Positions 46,298-53,846 of a DNA stretch of 64,000 bases are shown one piece after another (positions within the stretch are counted from its first letter, which is position 1; the number at the start of each line of letters is the position of its first letter). The position numbers and the translations under genes are program-made. The DNA is taken from the NCBI RefSeq assembly GCF_029714365.1, contig NZ_CP121659.1:558001-622000 (forward strand). The letters are read 5' to 3'. The notes beneath the pieces are model-generated. The model worked only from the letters and a program-made list of their open reading frames with translations. It was not told the origin of the DNA and made no database searches. Origin of the DNA: Sinorhizobium terangae (lineage in GTDB: Bacteria; Pseudomonadota; Alphaproteobacteria; Rhizobiales; Rhizobiaceae).

Positions 46298-46372
46298 TGG
46301 GGCGTAGCCAAGCGGTAAGGCAGCGGTTTTTGGTACCGCCATTCCCTGGTTCGAATCCAGGCGCCCCAGCCA
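46298..46372 (+). tRNA. tRNA-Gln (anticodon TTG)
   Basis: Cloverleaf: the acceptor stem TGGGGCG pairs with CGCCCCA, the anticodon stem GCGGT/ACCGC holds the loop TTTTGGT with anticodon TTG, and the T-arm is CCTGG-TTCGAAT-CCAGG. CCA is encoded. Tandem tRNA 3' ends that would mark an attachment site were not seen downstream. Confidence 0.96.
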
Positions 46373-46674
46373 GTTCCAAAGGGTCCATACCGGACACATG
46401 GGTTACGGTTTCGCCGCCCCTCATTCGCGGCTCGCGGATCACTGGTCCTCCTGTCGGCAATCCCTCAACCATTGCGCTCAGCGCTTGCGGACTCTCGACT
46501 ACGACGTCGGCTCAGATGTCCAAGTAATGCCGACGGATTAAGCCAATCGGCGGATGCCTAATCCTATTGGACCCGCATCGCTACGAACTGGCTGTGCTAG
46601 ACTGAACACCCTTGAGGATCACCAGTGCTGTGCGCGCATGACTTTTCAAGTCGCGCCTAGCCGGAGGATCAGTC
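46373..46674. other. 302-base gap after tRNA-Gln
   Basis: No gene is recognised. The right part should hold the promoter of the coiled-coil gene (TGTGCTAGACT near 46592 is a possible -10 region), and GGAGGA precedes that start. No direct repeat of the tRNA end is visible. Confidence 0.4.
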
Positions 46675-48744
46675 ATGGATATCAAGCTATCCGAGCCGAC
46701 CTACGGCAGCCCAGCATTCCCCTCCAAGGACCGTCGAACCGCGGGAGTCCCGTGGCGTCGCGTGCGGCAGAGGTCCGTCAGGATCGTCCTCTTCTTCACT
46801 CCCCTCTGCCTTGCTCTGCTGCTCGGATGTCCGGCAGTAAGCGATCCGGCATCGCATGCCGGAAGCGGCAGGCGAGAAGGCGAGGTCATGATCGCCCAAC
46901 GGCCAATGCCGGCGCCAGTGGGCCAGCCATCGCCCGCCGATGCCGGAAGGCGCCCGCCCGTGGCACAATTGCCTGTGGCGAAGCCGTCGGTGGCGGAGCT
47001 GTTGTCCGCTCTGAAGCGAGAACGGTCGACGGTCGAAACTCTGCGTCACGACTTGGCTGCCACTCGCAGGGAACTCGAAGCGTCTCGCCGGGAAACACAG
47101 ACGGAGCGCGAACTGGGCGCCACGTTAACGAAGGAACTCAGTGCTGCCTTGGCTGACCTGAAAGCAATGAGCGTTGAACTCGATCAGGCGGCGAATACGA
47201 TGGTACAGGCAAGGCAAGCCACGGACGCAGTGGCCAAGGCCAACGAGAAAGCCGCGCATGAACGCGCCAGGAGCGCCGCGCTGGAACAAAAGCTCCTCGT
47301 GGCCCGCAAAGACATCGCCGCAATCAAGGATGGTGCCCAAGCGGCCAATGGTGCGCGTGAGGAAATTCTCCGCCGGGATCTGGCGGCCGCTAGGGGGGAT
47401 CTCGATGCGATGCGGCGCGCAGGCGACGACGCCGCGCAAGCGCGCAATGTTGCCGATACAGTGGCTGAAAAGGAACGAGCCCTGGAACAGCAGCGCGAAA
47501 GAGCCGAAGGGCTTGCTCGTGATCTGACGGCTGTGCGGCGCGAGATGGAAGATCTGAGGTCCAAGGCCGCTGACACGATCCGATCGAAGGCAGCCGCGCT
47601 GAGAGCGCAGCAAGCCGGGGAGGTGGCCCTGGCGGATGCGAAACGTGCCCTTGATGAGGAGCGGAACAAGCTCGGAGCCTACGAACGCGAGCTCGCGGCT
47701 ACCCGCCAATCGGTAGCAGCGCTAGAGGCGCGCGCCAGTCTCGCCGCGGCTGAGCAGGCGGCCGCGGTAGATGCCAGGAAGCTCGCCGAGACGACGGCCA
47801 GCCGGGCAGGCGAGGTGCTCTCATCGGAGTCCGAGAAGGGGCGATCGCTTGCGCGCGACCTCGACGCCGCTCTGCGGGAGCGGGCCGAGGCAAGACAAGC
47901 CCTCGATGAAGAGCGGCAGAAGCTTGCCGCCCACGAGCGCGATCTCGCGGCTGCCCGCCAATCGGTAGCAGCGCTGGAGGCGCGCGCCAATCTCGCCGAA
48001 GCTGAGCAGGCGGCCGCGGTAAAGGCTCGAAAGCTCGCCGAGGGGGCGGCCAGCCGGGCAGGCGAGGCGCTCTCATTGGAGTCCGAGAAGGGAAGGTCCC
48101 TTGCGCGCGACCTCGACGCCGCTCGCCGGGAACTGGCTGATGCGAAACGGACGCTTGATGAGGAGCGGCAGAAGCTTGCAGCCTTCGAACGCGATCTCGC
48201 GGTTGCCCGCCAATCGGTAGCAGCCCTCAAGGCGCACGCCGATCTCGCGGCGGGTGAGCAGGCGGCCGCGATAGAGGCTCGAAAGCTCGCCCAGGCGGCG
48301 GCAGCGCGGGCAGGCGAGGCGCTCGCACTGGAGTCCAAGAAGGGAAAATCGCTCGCGCGTGACCTCGACGCTGCGCGCCGGGAGCGCGACACGGCAAAGG
48401 AAGAGTTAACCCGGGTCTTGGCGGCGCAGCGCACGGCGCTGGAGCAGCGCGAGCGCGCCAACAGCCGTGATCTGGCGAGGCGTGAGAAAAATGACGACCT
48501 CAAAGCCCGAAGCGAGCGCCGCGTGGCGGATAACGAGCCTCCACCGAAGGCGCGCGTCGGCAATCGCGCAAATGAACGTGCAAAGGCTGTCCCACCGACA
48601 GCTGCCCGATCCGCCCGTGATCAGGGGTCTAAGAAGATTCGCAGGGTGCAGGTCCGCAACCCAACGCGAGCCGTTCGACCGGCGACGATCGCGCTCCCCG
48701 ACGCGCTGCTGCCCGAGCATTTGCCAGTGAGTGGGCTTTGGTAA
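46675..48744 (+). CDS. Large coiled-coil protein with three 84-residue tandem repeats
   Basis: Predicted 689 residues. A hydrophobic segment near residues 40-60 (RIVLFFTPLCLALLLGCPAV) could be a membrane anchor or a lipoprotein-like signal (LLLGC). The rest is almost entirely Ala/Glu/Arg/Lys/Leu coiled coil. At DNA level, ARQSVAALEARA-type blocks recur at 47707, 47959 and 48211, exactly 252 bp (84 residues, 12 heptads) apart. The C-terminus is basic (NRANERAKAVPPTAARSA). Function unknown. It is probably in an operon with the exported Gly/Ser-rich gene 53 bases downstream. Confidence 0.8.
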   Translation: MDIKLSEPTYGSPAFPSKDRRTAGVPWRRVRQRSVRIVLFFTPLCLALLLGCPAVSDPASHAGSGRREGEVMIAQRPMPAPVGQPSPADAGRRPPVAQLPVAKPSVAELLSALKRERSTVETLRHDLAATRRELEASRRETQTERELGATLTKELSAALADLKAMSVELDQAANTMVQARQATDAVAKANEKAAHERARSAALEQKLLVARKDIAAIKDGAQAANGAREEILRRDLAAARGDLDAMRRAGDDAAQARNVADTVAEKERALEQQRERAEGLARDLTAVRREMEDLRSKAADTIRSKAAALRAQQAGEVALADAKRALDEERNKLGAYERELAATRQSVAALEARASLAAAEQAAAVDARKLAETTASRAGEVLSSESEKGRSLARDLDAALRERAEARQALDEERQKLAAHERDLAAARQSVAALEARANLAEAEQAAAVKARKLAEGAASRAGEALSLESEKGRSLARDLDAARRELADAKRTLDEERQKLAAFERDLAVARQSVAALKAHADLAAGEQAAAIEARKLAQAAAARAGEALALESKKGKSLARDLDAARRERDTAKEELTRVLAAQRTALEQRERANSRDLARREKNDDLKARSERRVADNEPPPKARVGNRANERAKAVPPTAARSARDQGSKKIRRVQVRNPTRAVRPATIALPDALLPEHLPVSGLW
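47640..48395 (+). repeat. Three 252-bp tandem repeats inside the coiled-coil gene
   Basis: The marker CAATCGGTAGCAGC occurs at 47707, 47959 and 48211 with the same downstream GAGCAGGCGGCCGCG. The units are diverged, so amplification is not recent, yet each is exactly 84 codons. Confidence 0.75.
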
Positions 48745-48797
48745 CGGAGGTGGAGGGCAATCGAAGGCTCGTTTGCCTGGAGATGAGGAACACGGCA

Positions 48798-49742
48798 ATG
48801 CACGCGAATCTAGCGGTCACATTGTTGATTACAGTCGCGATCGGCCCTGCCTCGGCCCTTGGGGCCGGCACTAGGGTTGGTGGTACCGGAGTCAGTGTCA
48901 GCGTCGGCAAGAATGGCGCTTCGGTGGGTATTAGCACGAGCGTCGGCCAGGTAGGCGGAGCAACGGCCGGAGTCTCGGTAGCCAAGAATGGGCGATCGAC
49001 CGTTGGCGTCGGTGGCAAAGGTGGCGCTAAGGGCAGCGGCAAATCGGCGGGTGCCGGTTTGAAAGGCGGGTCGTCGCACCGTGGAAAAGCAGGTACTCCT
49101 GCGGCGCCTTCAGGTGGTTCGGTAGGTTCGGGTGCCGTGCCGTCGAGCGGTGGAGGAGCGGGGACCGTTCCGGGGATGGCTTCAGGTGGCCCGACCGCGG
49201 TCTCCGGCCCGCGGGGAAGTGTCAGTGGGGGTACCAGTGTCAGTGGGGGTACCAGTGTCACTGGGGGGAGTGTCACTGGGAGCATCAATGGAAATGTCAG
49301 TGGCACTGCCAGCCCGGCGACCGCCACTCCCAGCCCGATCACCGGTGGGCCTCCCGCAAGGGGTGCAGGACTGCTCGCCGCCCTGCCTCGCGTCCTGTGG
49401 CCGTTCAGAGGAGGCCGGACAGGAGGCGAGCGAGGCGAACCGGGCAACCCGGGCAACCCGGGCAACCCCTCACTGGACCCGGTTCGAACTGGGGCGATTC
49501 CGGCAATGCCCAGCGCCGTGATTGACGTCTGCAGCCAGGCGATCGCGTCTGCTGCATCGCCCCTTGGTGCCGTGCGCGTTGGCGCGAGAAGCGCCGGTCC
49601 TCTGCAGCGGGATCGCCGCGGCGCCCTTATGGCCCCGCTCATGGTGCGTATAGACTATGCACGGCAGGGTGGCATTCAGACCCGTCAGGCGCGAATCACG
49701 TGTCGTCTCGATTCGGCCGGCAGGGTCCTCTCGGTGATTTAG
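48798..49742 (+). CDS. Exported Gly/Ser-rich protein with collagen-like stretch
   Basis: Predicted 314 residues. A signal peptide (HANLAVTLLITVAIGPASALGA) precedes a Gly/Ser/Val/Thr repeat region (GGTGVSVSVGKNGASVGIST, GGTSVSGGTSVTGGSVTGS), a short Gly-X-Y run (GERGEPGNPGNPGNPS) and a folded-looking C-terminus (SAVIDVCSQAIASAASPLGAVRV...MVRIDYARQGGIQTRQARITCRLDSAGRVLSVI) with two cysteines. ATGs at 48783 and 48798 are both possible; the second has GAGGA at good spacing. Probably secreted or surface-located; no family recognised. Confidence 0.75.
   Translation: MHANLAVTLLITVAIGPASALGAGTRVGGTGVSVSVGKNGASVGISTSVGQVGGATAGVSVAKNGRSTVGVGGKGGAKGSGKSAGAGLKGGSSHRGKAGTPAAPSGGSVGSGAVPSSGGGAGTVPGMASGGPTAVSGPRGSVSGGTSVSGGTSVTGGSVTGSINGNVSGTASPATATPSPITGGPPARGAGLLAALPRVLWPFRGGRTGGERGEPGNPGNPGNPSLDPVRTGAIPAMPSAVIDVCSQAIASAASPLGAVRVGARSAGPLQRDRRGALMAPLMVRIDYARQGGIQTRQARITCRLDSAGRVLSVI
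49218..49300 (+). repeat. 18-bp tandem repeat in the Gly/Ser-rich gene
   Basis: AGTGTCAGTGGGGGTACC occurs twice in perfect tandem (49218-49253) and continues as shorter AGTGTCACTGGGGG variants. It encodes SVSGGT repeats. Copy number could vary between strains. Confidence 0.75.
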
Positions 49743-49847
49743 GCCACTCGATGCCTGTGACTGCGGCCGGTGGTAAGCGGGTGGTGGAACGTCAAACTCC
49801 GTCTGACCCGAGGTCATCCTCCTTGAGGCACCCTATTTAGGAACGCT

Positions 49848-51449
49848 TCAATAAGCCAGCGCGCAACCGTCCTTGCGCGGGTCCGATCCGGCCTGCAGCA
49901 CGCCGTTTGCCGCATCGATCATAATCGCCTGCGCCCCGCCATGGGGCATTTCGGCTATCTTGATCTCGTGGCCCAGTGCCGCAAGGCCGTAGAGTACATC
50001 CTCGCGGATGCCGCGCTCGGCCTCGAAGCGGCCCATCTGGTGGAAGCCACGGGCGCAGTCGATGGCCTCCTGAACATCCATGCCGAAGTCGAGAATATTG
50101 GTCAGCACGTGGCTTTGGCCGACCGGCTGGAAGCCGCCGCCCATCACGCCGAATGATAGCCATGGCCGGCCGTCCTTCATGGCAATCGCCGGGATGATGG
50201 TGTGCAGCGGGCGCTTCCAGGGCGCCACGCAATTGGGATGCGCGGGATCGACGCTGAAACCGATGCCGCGGTTCTGCAGGAGCACGCCGGTCTTCGGGCT
50301 GCTGAGGCCGGTGCCATAGGACCAGAACAGCGAGTTGACGAAGGAGCAGGCATTGCCCTTTTCGTCGACCACGCTGATATAGACCGTATCGCGATGCGTG
50401 GTGGCGCCGGTTGGGCCTGCCACCGGCATGGCCTTTTTCAGGTCGATGCGGCCGCGAAGCTCGTCGGCGAAGCCCGCCGAGAGCAGCTTTTGGACGGGCA
50501 CGTCGGCGAAGGCGGGGTCGGCGACATATCTGTCCCGCGCCTCGAATGCCAGCCTCGTGGCCTCGGCTTCGATATGGAAACGCTCGGCGCCGACCGGATC
50601 ATATTTGCTGAGGTCGAAGCCGCTCAGGATGTTGAGCATCAGCAATGTGGTGATGCCCACACTGCTCGGCGGGATCTCCAGGAGTTCGATGCCGCGGTAG
50701 GTCGTCGAAATCGGCTCGACCCAGAAGGCCTCTTGCGTGGCGAAGTCCTCGAGCGCATGCAGACCGCCCAGCCCGCGCAGGTAGGCCACGATGTCCTCGG
50801 CGACCCAGCCGGTGTAAAAGCCGTCGCGCCCCTTTGCAGCGACCTCGCGGAGGACTTTCGCATGCTCCGGTTGCCGAAAGACCTCGCCGGCCCTCGGGGC
50901 GCGGCTGCCGTCCTTCAACCACATGCGCGCACTGTTGGCGTCCGCCTTCAGCTTGCCTTCGTTGCGGCGCCAATCGGTGGCGACGCGCTCGGTCAGCACA
51001 AAGCCTTCCTCTGCATGGCGGATGGCGGGCTGCAGCAGCTCGGCGAGCGGCATCGACCCAAAACTCCGGTTCAGCTTGCTCCAGGCGTCGACCGCGCCGG
51101 GGACGGTGACGGCATGCACCGAGGTCAGCGCGATCTCTTTTATTCCCTGCTTCAAAAGATACTCGGCTGTAAGGCCTCTGGGCGCGCGGCCGGACCCATT
51201 CAGGCCATAGACCTTGCCCGCCGGATCGCTACTGGCAGGGGCGTAGAGCACGAAATTGTCGCCGCCTATGCCGGTCGAGCCTGGCTCGACCACGCACTGC
51301 ACGGCGCAGGCGGCAATCGCGGCGTCGGCGGCGTTGCCGCCGCGGCGCAGGATATCGATGGCGGTGAGCGTGGAAAGAAAGTGCGAGGTGGCGGCGGCGC
51401 CGTGCCGGCCCATGACGACGGAACGGCCGGGCAGGTGCAGGTCACGCAT
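49848..51449 (-). CDS. Gamma-glutamyltransferase family protein
   Basis: Predicted 533 residues of the Ntn-hydrolase GGT family, which self-cleaves into two chains before a Thr nucleophile. The likely cleavage site is at the Thr in HRDTVYISVVDEKGN (about residue 358). Other marks are GRHGAAATSHFLSTLTAIDILRRGGNAADAAIA, GSTGIGGDNFVLY and the C-terminal GVMGGGFQPVGQSHVL. There is no signal peptide, unlike periplasmic Ggt, so this is the cytoplasmic branch whose members include acylases and oxamate-type hydrolases. The ATG at 51449 is chosen; 51479 would add ten residues. Confidence 0.88.
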   Translation of the reverse strand: MRDLHLPGRSVVMGRHGAAATSHFLSTLTAIDILRRGGNAADAAIAACAVQCVVEPGSTGIGGDNFVLYAPASSDPAGKVYGLNGSGRAPRGLTAEYLLKQGIKEIALTSVHAVTVPGAVDAWSKLNRSFGSMPLAELLQPAIRHAEEGFVLTERVATDWRRNEGKLKADANSARMWLKDGSRAPRAGEVFRQPEHAKVLREVAAKGRDGFYTGWVAEDIVAYLRGLGGLHALEDFATQEAFWVEPISTTYRGIELLEIPPSSVGITTLLMLNILSGFDLSKYDPVGAERFHIEAEATRLAFEARDRYVADPAFADVPVQKLLSAGFADELRGRIDLKKAMPVAGPTGATTHRDTVYISVVDEKGNACSFVNSLFWSYGTGLSSPKTGVLLQNRGIGFSVDPAHPNCVAPWKRPLHTIIPAIAMKDGRPWLSFGVMGGGFQPVGQSHVLTNILDFGMDVQEAIDCARGFHQMGRFEAERGIREDVLYGLAALGHEIKIAEMPHGGAQAIMIDAANGVLQAGSDPRKDGCALAY

Positions 51450-51606
51450 GGCAAGCTCCGAGGGTCTCGAGGAAAACACGGGACTCGGAGCCTATGCCCA
51501 TGCCGGTTGGATGAAAAGGCTCAGCCGTAGCGATGACCGGGGTCGTGGGGCGCAAAAACCCGCCAGCCTTTGCCGACGGGTGGTCGCGTCGTCGCGGAAG
51601 TGAACC

Positions 51607-52020
51607 TCACTCCGCCTTGGCGCCGCCGAGGAACTCCTCGCACCAACTCGGGCCGTTGGCGCGCTTGCGGTCGCCCACGAGGCGGACGGCGCGGATGACG
51701 TAGTCGGACGAGACGGTGAGCTGTACGGAGCAGCTCAAGTATTCCGTGCGTGCGGCGGAAATGCGCTTGCCACGTTTGCCGTCGGCGGTCTTTTCGTACT
51801 CGGCCGGGATCTTGCGGGTCTTGTAGCCGCCCTTCCAGCTGTAGACGGTATTATCGCCGGTTTCGACGTCGGCAATCGGCGGACCGAACTGTGCGAAGAA
51901 CGTGCCGGCGGGCTTGCCCAGCCATTGCGTCTCGACCGCGTTTCTTGCCACCCCTGAAGTCGTCGTGCAGCCGGCAAGAGCCAGCGCAAGGCCGGCGACC
52001 GTCATCATGCGGAAGTTCAT
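51607..52020 (-). CDS. Small hypothetical lipoprotein
   Basis: Predicted 137 residues. Lipobox in MTVAGLALALAGC, then a mature domain (ETQWLGKPAGTFFAQFGPPIADVETGDNTVYSWKGGYKTRKIP...YLSCSVQLTVSSDYVIRAVRLVGDRKRANGPSWCEEFL) with two cysteines. The W.GK....F...FGPP......G...Y.W pattern is found in many alphaproteobacterial lipoproteins related to outer membrane assembly SmpA/BamE folds; that comparison is tentative. Confidence 0.8.
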   Translation of the reverse strand: MNFRMMTVAGLALALAGCTTTSGVARNAVETQWLGKPAGTFFAQFGPPIADVETGDNTVYSWKGGYKTRKIPAEYEKTADGKRGKRISAARTEYLSCSVQLTVSSDYVIRAVRLVGDRKRANGPSWCEEFLGGAKAE

Positions 52021-52311
52021 GTTTTTGTCCCTTTGAGTCTCGTTCTGAAATTTTACGGCGCGGAAGCCCGTATCCCCCGGATTTCCTAGCTTTCCGCTGA
52101 GCCTCTAGCGCCAAAGCATGAGAAAGAAAATCCGCCCTGACCGCCGGCTTTCAGGAAAATATGAAGCGTTGCAGAAACGCCCTATTCCGGCGCGGCGCGA
52201 GGCGGGCCGTCGGTTTTCCACTGCCCGAAATTTTTGCCTCAGGCGGCATTCTTTTTTGCGTTGGGCGCTTGTGAAATCGAAAATGCTGTTCTATAGAGGC
52301 GCCGCTGGTCA

Positions 52312-52388
52312 CGGAGTGTAGCGCAGTCTGGTAGCGCACCACGTTCGGGACGTGGGGGTCGCGTGTTCGAATCACGCCACTCCGACCA
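52312..52388 (+). tRNA. tRNA-Pro (anticodon CGG)
   Basis: The acceptor CGGAGTG pairs with CACTCCG, the anticodon stem CCACG/CGTGG holds TTCGGGA with anticodon CGG, and the T-arm is GCGTG-TTCGAAT-CACGC. CCA is encoded at 52386-52388. The D-arm has the usual AGCGCAGTCTGGTAGCGC form. Confidence 0.96.
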
Positions 52389-52416
52389 GCCGAATCAATA
52401 CCTTAGCGGATCGGTC

Positions 52417-52442
52417 GCCGGCTCTTCGGAGCCCGGCTTTTT
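52417..52442 (+). terminator. Terminator after tRNA-Pro
   Basis: GCCGGCTC, a TTCG tetraloop and GAGC(c)CGGC with one bulged C, followed by five T. It lies 28 bases after the tRNA. Confidence 0.8.
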
Positions 52443-52648
52443 GCTTCGCGTCCCACCATTGCCGTGGCGCCAAACAGAAAGTCTTCGCTCAGATCTTCAC
52501 CAAGCCTCCCATCAGTTATTTGCCGCTTGCTTGCACCCTCGTCGACCATTGAACGAGCGGCTTCACAAAGCCGTGAAGGCACGTCGCGGAATATTGGTGC
52601 CTACCGCCGTGTCGAATGCTGGGGGCATTGAACGATGGAGATCTTGTC

Positions 52649-52930
52649 ATGAAGATGCACATCTCAATTCCCACGGCGACCGTCTTGCTGATCCTTTCCG
52701 GAGTTGTTGCACAAGCGGACGATCATCTCTTCCAGGCGCAGCAAAACGGATTGCGGCCAGGCAGCACGGCGTCGTCCAACACCCAGGCATTTACGACGAA
52801 CAAGGCCGGCCACAGCGGTACCTTGGCGCCCGGTCAAGGAAGCCCCTTTACAGGGGAGGAAACCCAGACGCCGGCCACCGCCACGGCTGCCGCGAACCAG
52901 CACGCCAACGTGAAGGTCCGCGTCCCTTGA
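52649..52930 (+). CDS. Small exported protein
   Basis: Predicted 93 residues. A signal peptide (HISIPTATVLLILSGVVAQA) precedes a short, polar, low-complexity mature chain (DDHLFQAQQNGLRPGSTASSNTQAFTTNKAGHSGTLAPGQGSPFTGEETQTPATATAAANQHANVKVRVP) without cysteine or recognised motif. The ATG at 52649 has GGAG eight bases upstream. Function unknown. Confidence 0.72.
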   Translation: MKMHISIPTATVLLILSGVVAQADDHLFQAQQNGLRPGSTASSNTQAFTTNKAGHSGTLAPGQGSPFTGEETQTPATATAAANQHANVKVRVP

Positions 52931-53499
52931 CTGGTGACGGGCGATGGCGGTCGGGTGTTACCGGATGTTTCCTTAAATCGTATCCGAGTTAAGGACAAAA
53001 CATGCGGCAATTCAAAGTGCTACAGCGCTTCGTTGCGCTGTAGCATGACGGCTCGTGTTCGCCGTTCGGCGGACTGTCCCACGGCGTCCGGAAACGGTGA
53101 AACAGTCCTATCGATCGTCATGATCGACGCGGCAACTTACGAATAGGCGGTTGGGTTTAAAACCCTAACTTCTCAGGGGTGGCGAGGAGACGGAGCCGTT
53201 TCCTGGGGATCATGCAGTAGCCGACGCGAGCGCTTTTGTTGTTCACTCGGAAATAGACCGTAAACCAAATGTTATCTATTCACGGTGAACGTTCAGCGCC
53301 ACTATCCCTTCAACAAACGCATTGCCGTGAGGTCGTGATGTTGAAGGAACCAATTTTCACACTGCGCGAAAACGTTATCTGGTCCGCCATATAGGCAGCG
53401 TCGTCGGCTATCAGCTTTGGCGCAACGGCGACCCGCCGCCGCTAACGATGCAATTTGCGCCGATCGAGCGGAGGGCTTGACCGATCCGCGATGGGCTCC
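52931..53499. other. 569-base gap between small genes
   Basis: It contains twin-hairpin repeat copy 6 (52964-53046), a 13-bp palindrome GGGTTTAAAACCC at 53153-53165, and a remnant ATCATGCAGTAG at 53209-53220 that looks like the edge of another repeat copy. No convincing gene on either strand. Confidence 0.45.
52964..53046 (-). repeat. Twin-hairpin intergenic repeat, copy 6 (reverse, shortened)
   Basis: The A/T hairpin is intact (GATGTTTCCTTAAATCG..., ending AAACATG), with CTTAA/TTAAG arms. The GC part is reduced to CTACAGCG/CGCTGTAG around a 6-base loop, without the inner GCGCGTCT stem. Confidence 0.7.
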
Positions 53500-53691
53500 T
53501 CACTCCTCGGGAAGCCCGTTGCGTCGTGCAGCCTTGAGCAGAACGAGTTCGGCTGCAGAGGACCCGAATTCTTCTTCCAGCCGATGCGCCTCTTCCTCAT
53601 CGAGGCGGTATTTCCGCGCAAATGCTTCGATCGTCATCGTGCGGCCTTCGAAGCCGCCGTCGGGCGTTTCCTTCGTGTTGCTGCCAAGCAT
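53500..53691 (-). CDS. Small hypothetical protein
   Basis: Predicted 63 residues (MLGSNTKETPDGGFEGRTMT..., then IEAFARKYRLDEEEAHRLEEEFG and SSAAELVLLKAARRNGLPEE). It is acidic and helical, with no signal or cysteine. GGGAGG lies eight bases upstream of the ATG. The middle resembles a small helix-turn-helix-like segment, but that is not firm. It follows the cysN terminator in the same direction, so it is probably transcribed separately. Confidence 0.65.
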   Translation of the reverse strand: MLGSNTKETPDGGFEGRTMTIEAFARKYRLDEEEAHRLEEEFGSSAAELVLLKAARRNGLPEE

Positions 53692-53795
53692 AGCTGCGCC
53701 TCCCTGCGATGCTGGGCGAAAAGCTAGGGCAGTGGAGACGGTTTGGAAGAGAGGAAAAGAAGCAAGGCGACCGCTGGTAACCGAATGGACCGGGA

Positions 53796-53829
53796 GCGAA
53801 AAAAGGGGCCAAGCGGCCCCTTTTTTCGC
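53796..53829 (-). terminator. Terminator of the cys operon
   Basis: GCGAAAAAAGGGGCC and GGCCCCTTTTTTCGC make a perfect 15-bp stem around AAGC, 18 bases beyond the cysN stop. A/T tracts on both sides make it efficient in either direction. Confidence 0.88.
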
Positions 53830-53846
53830 ATTCGATAAGTTGTCGG

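Noticed and set aside
46298..52388. Genomic island bounded by the tRNA-Gln end
   Set aside because: No integrase and no repeat of the tRNA 3' end was seen downstream; only the two orphan genes support transfer, so no island boundary is claimed.
53796..53829. Repeat or attenuator near cysN
   Set aside because: The position just after the cysN stop and the long A/T flanks fit an ordinary bidirectional terminator.
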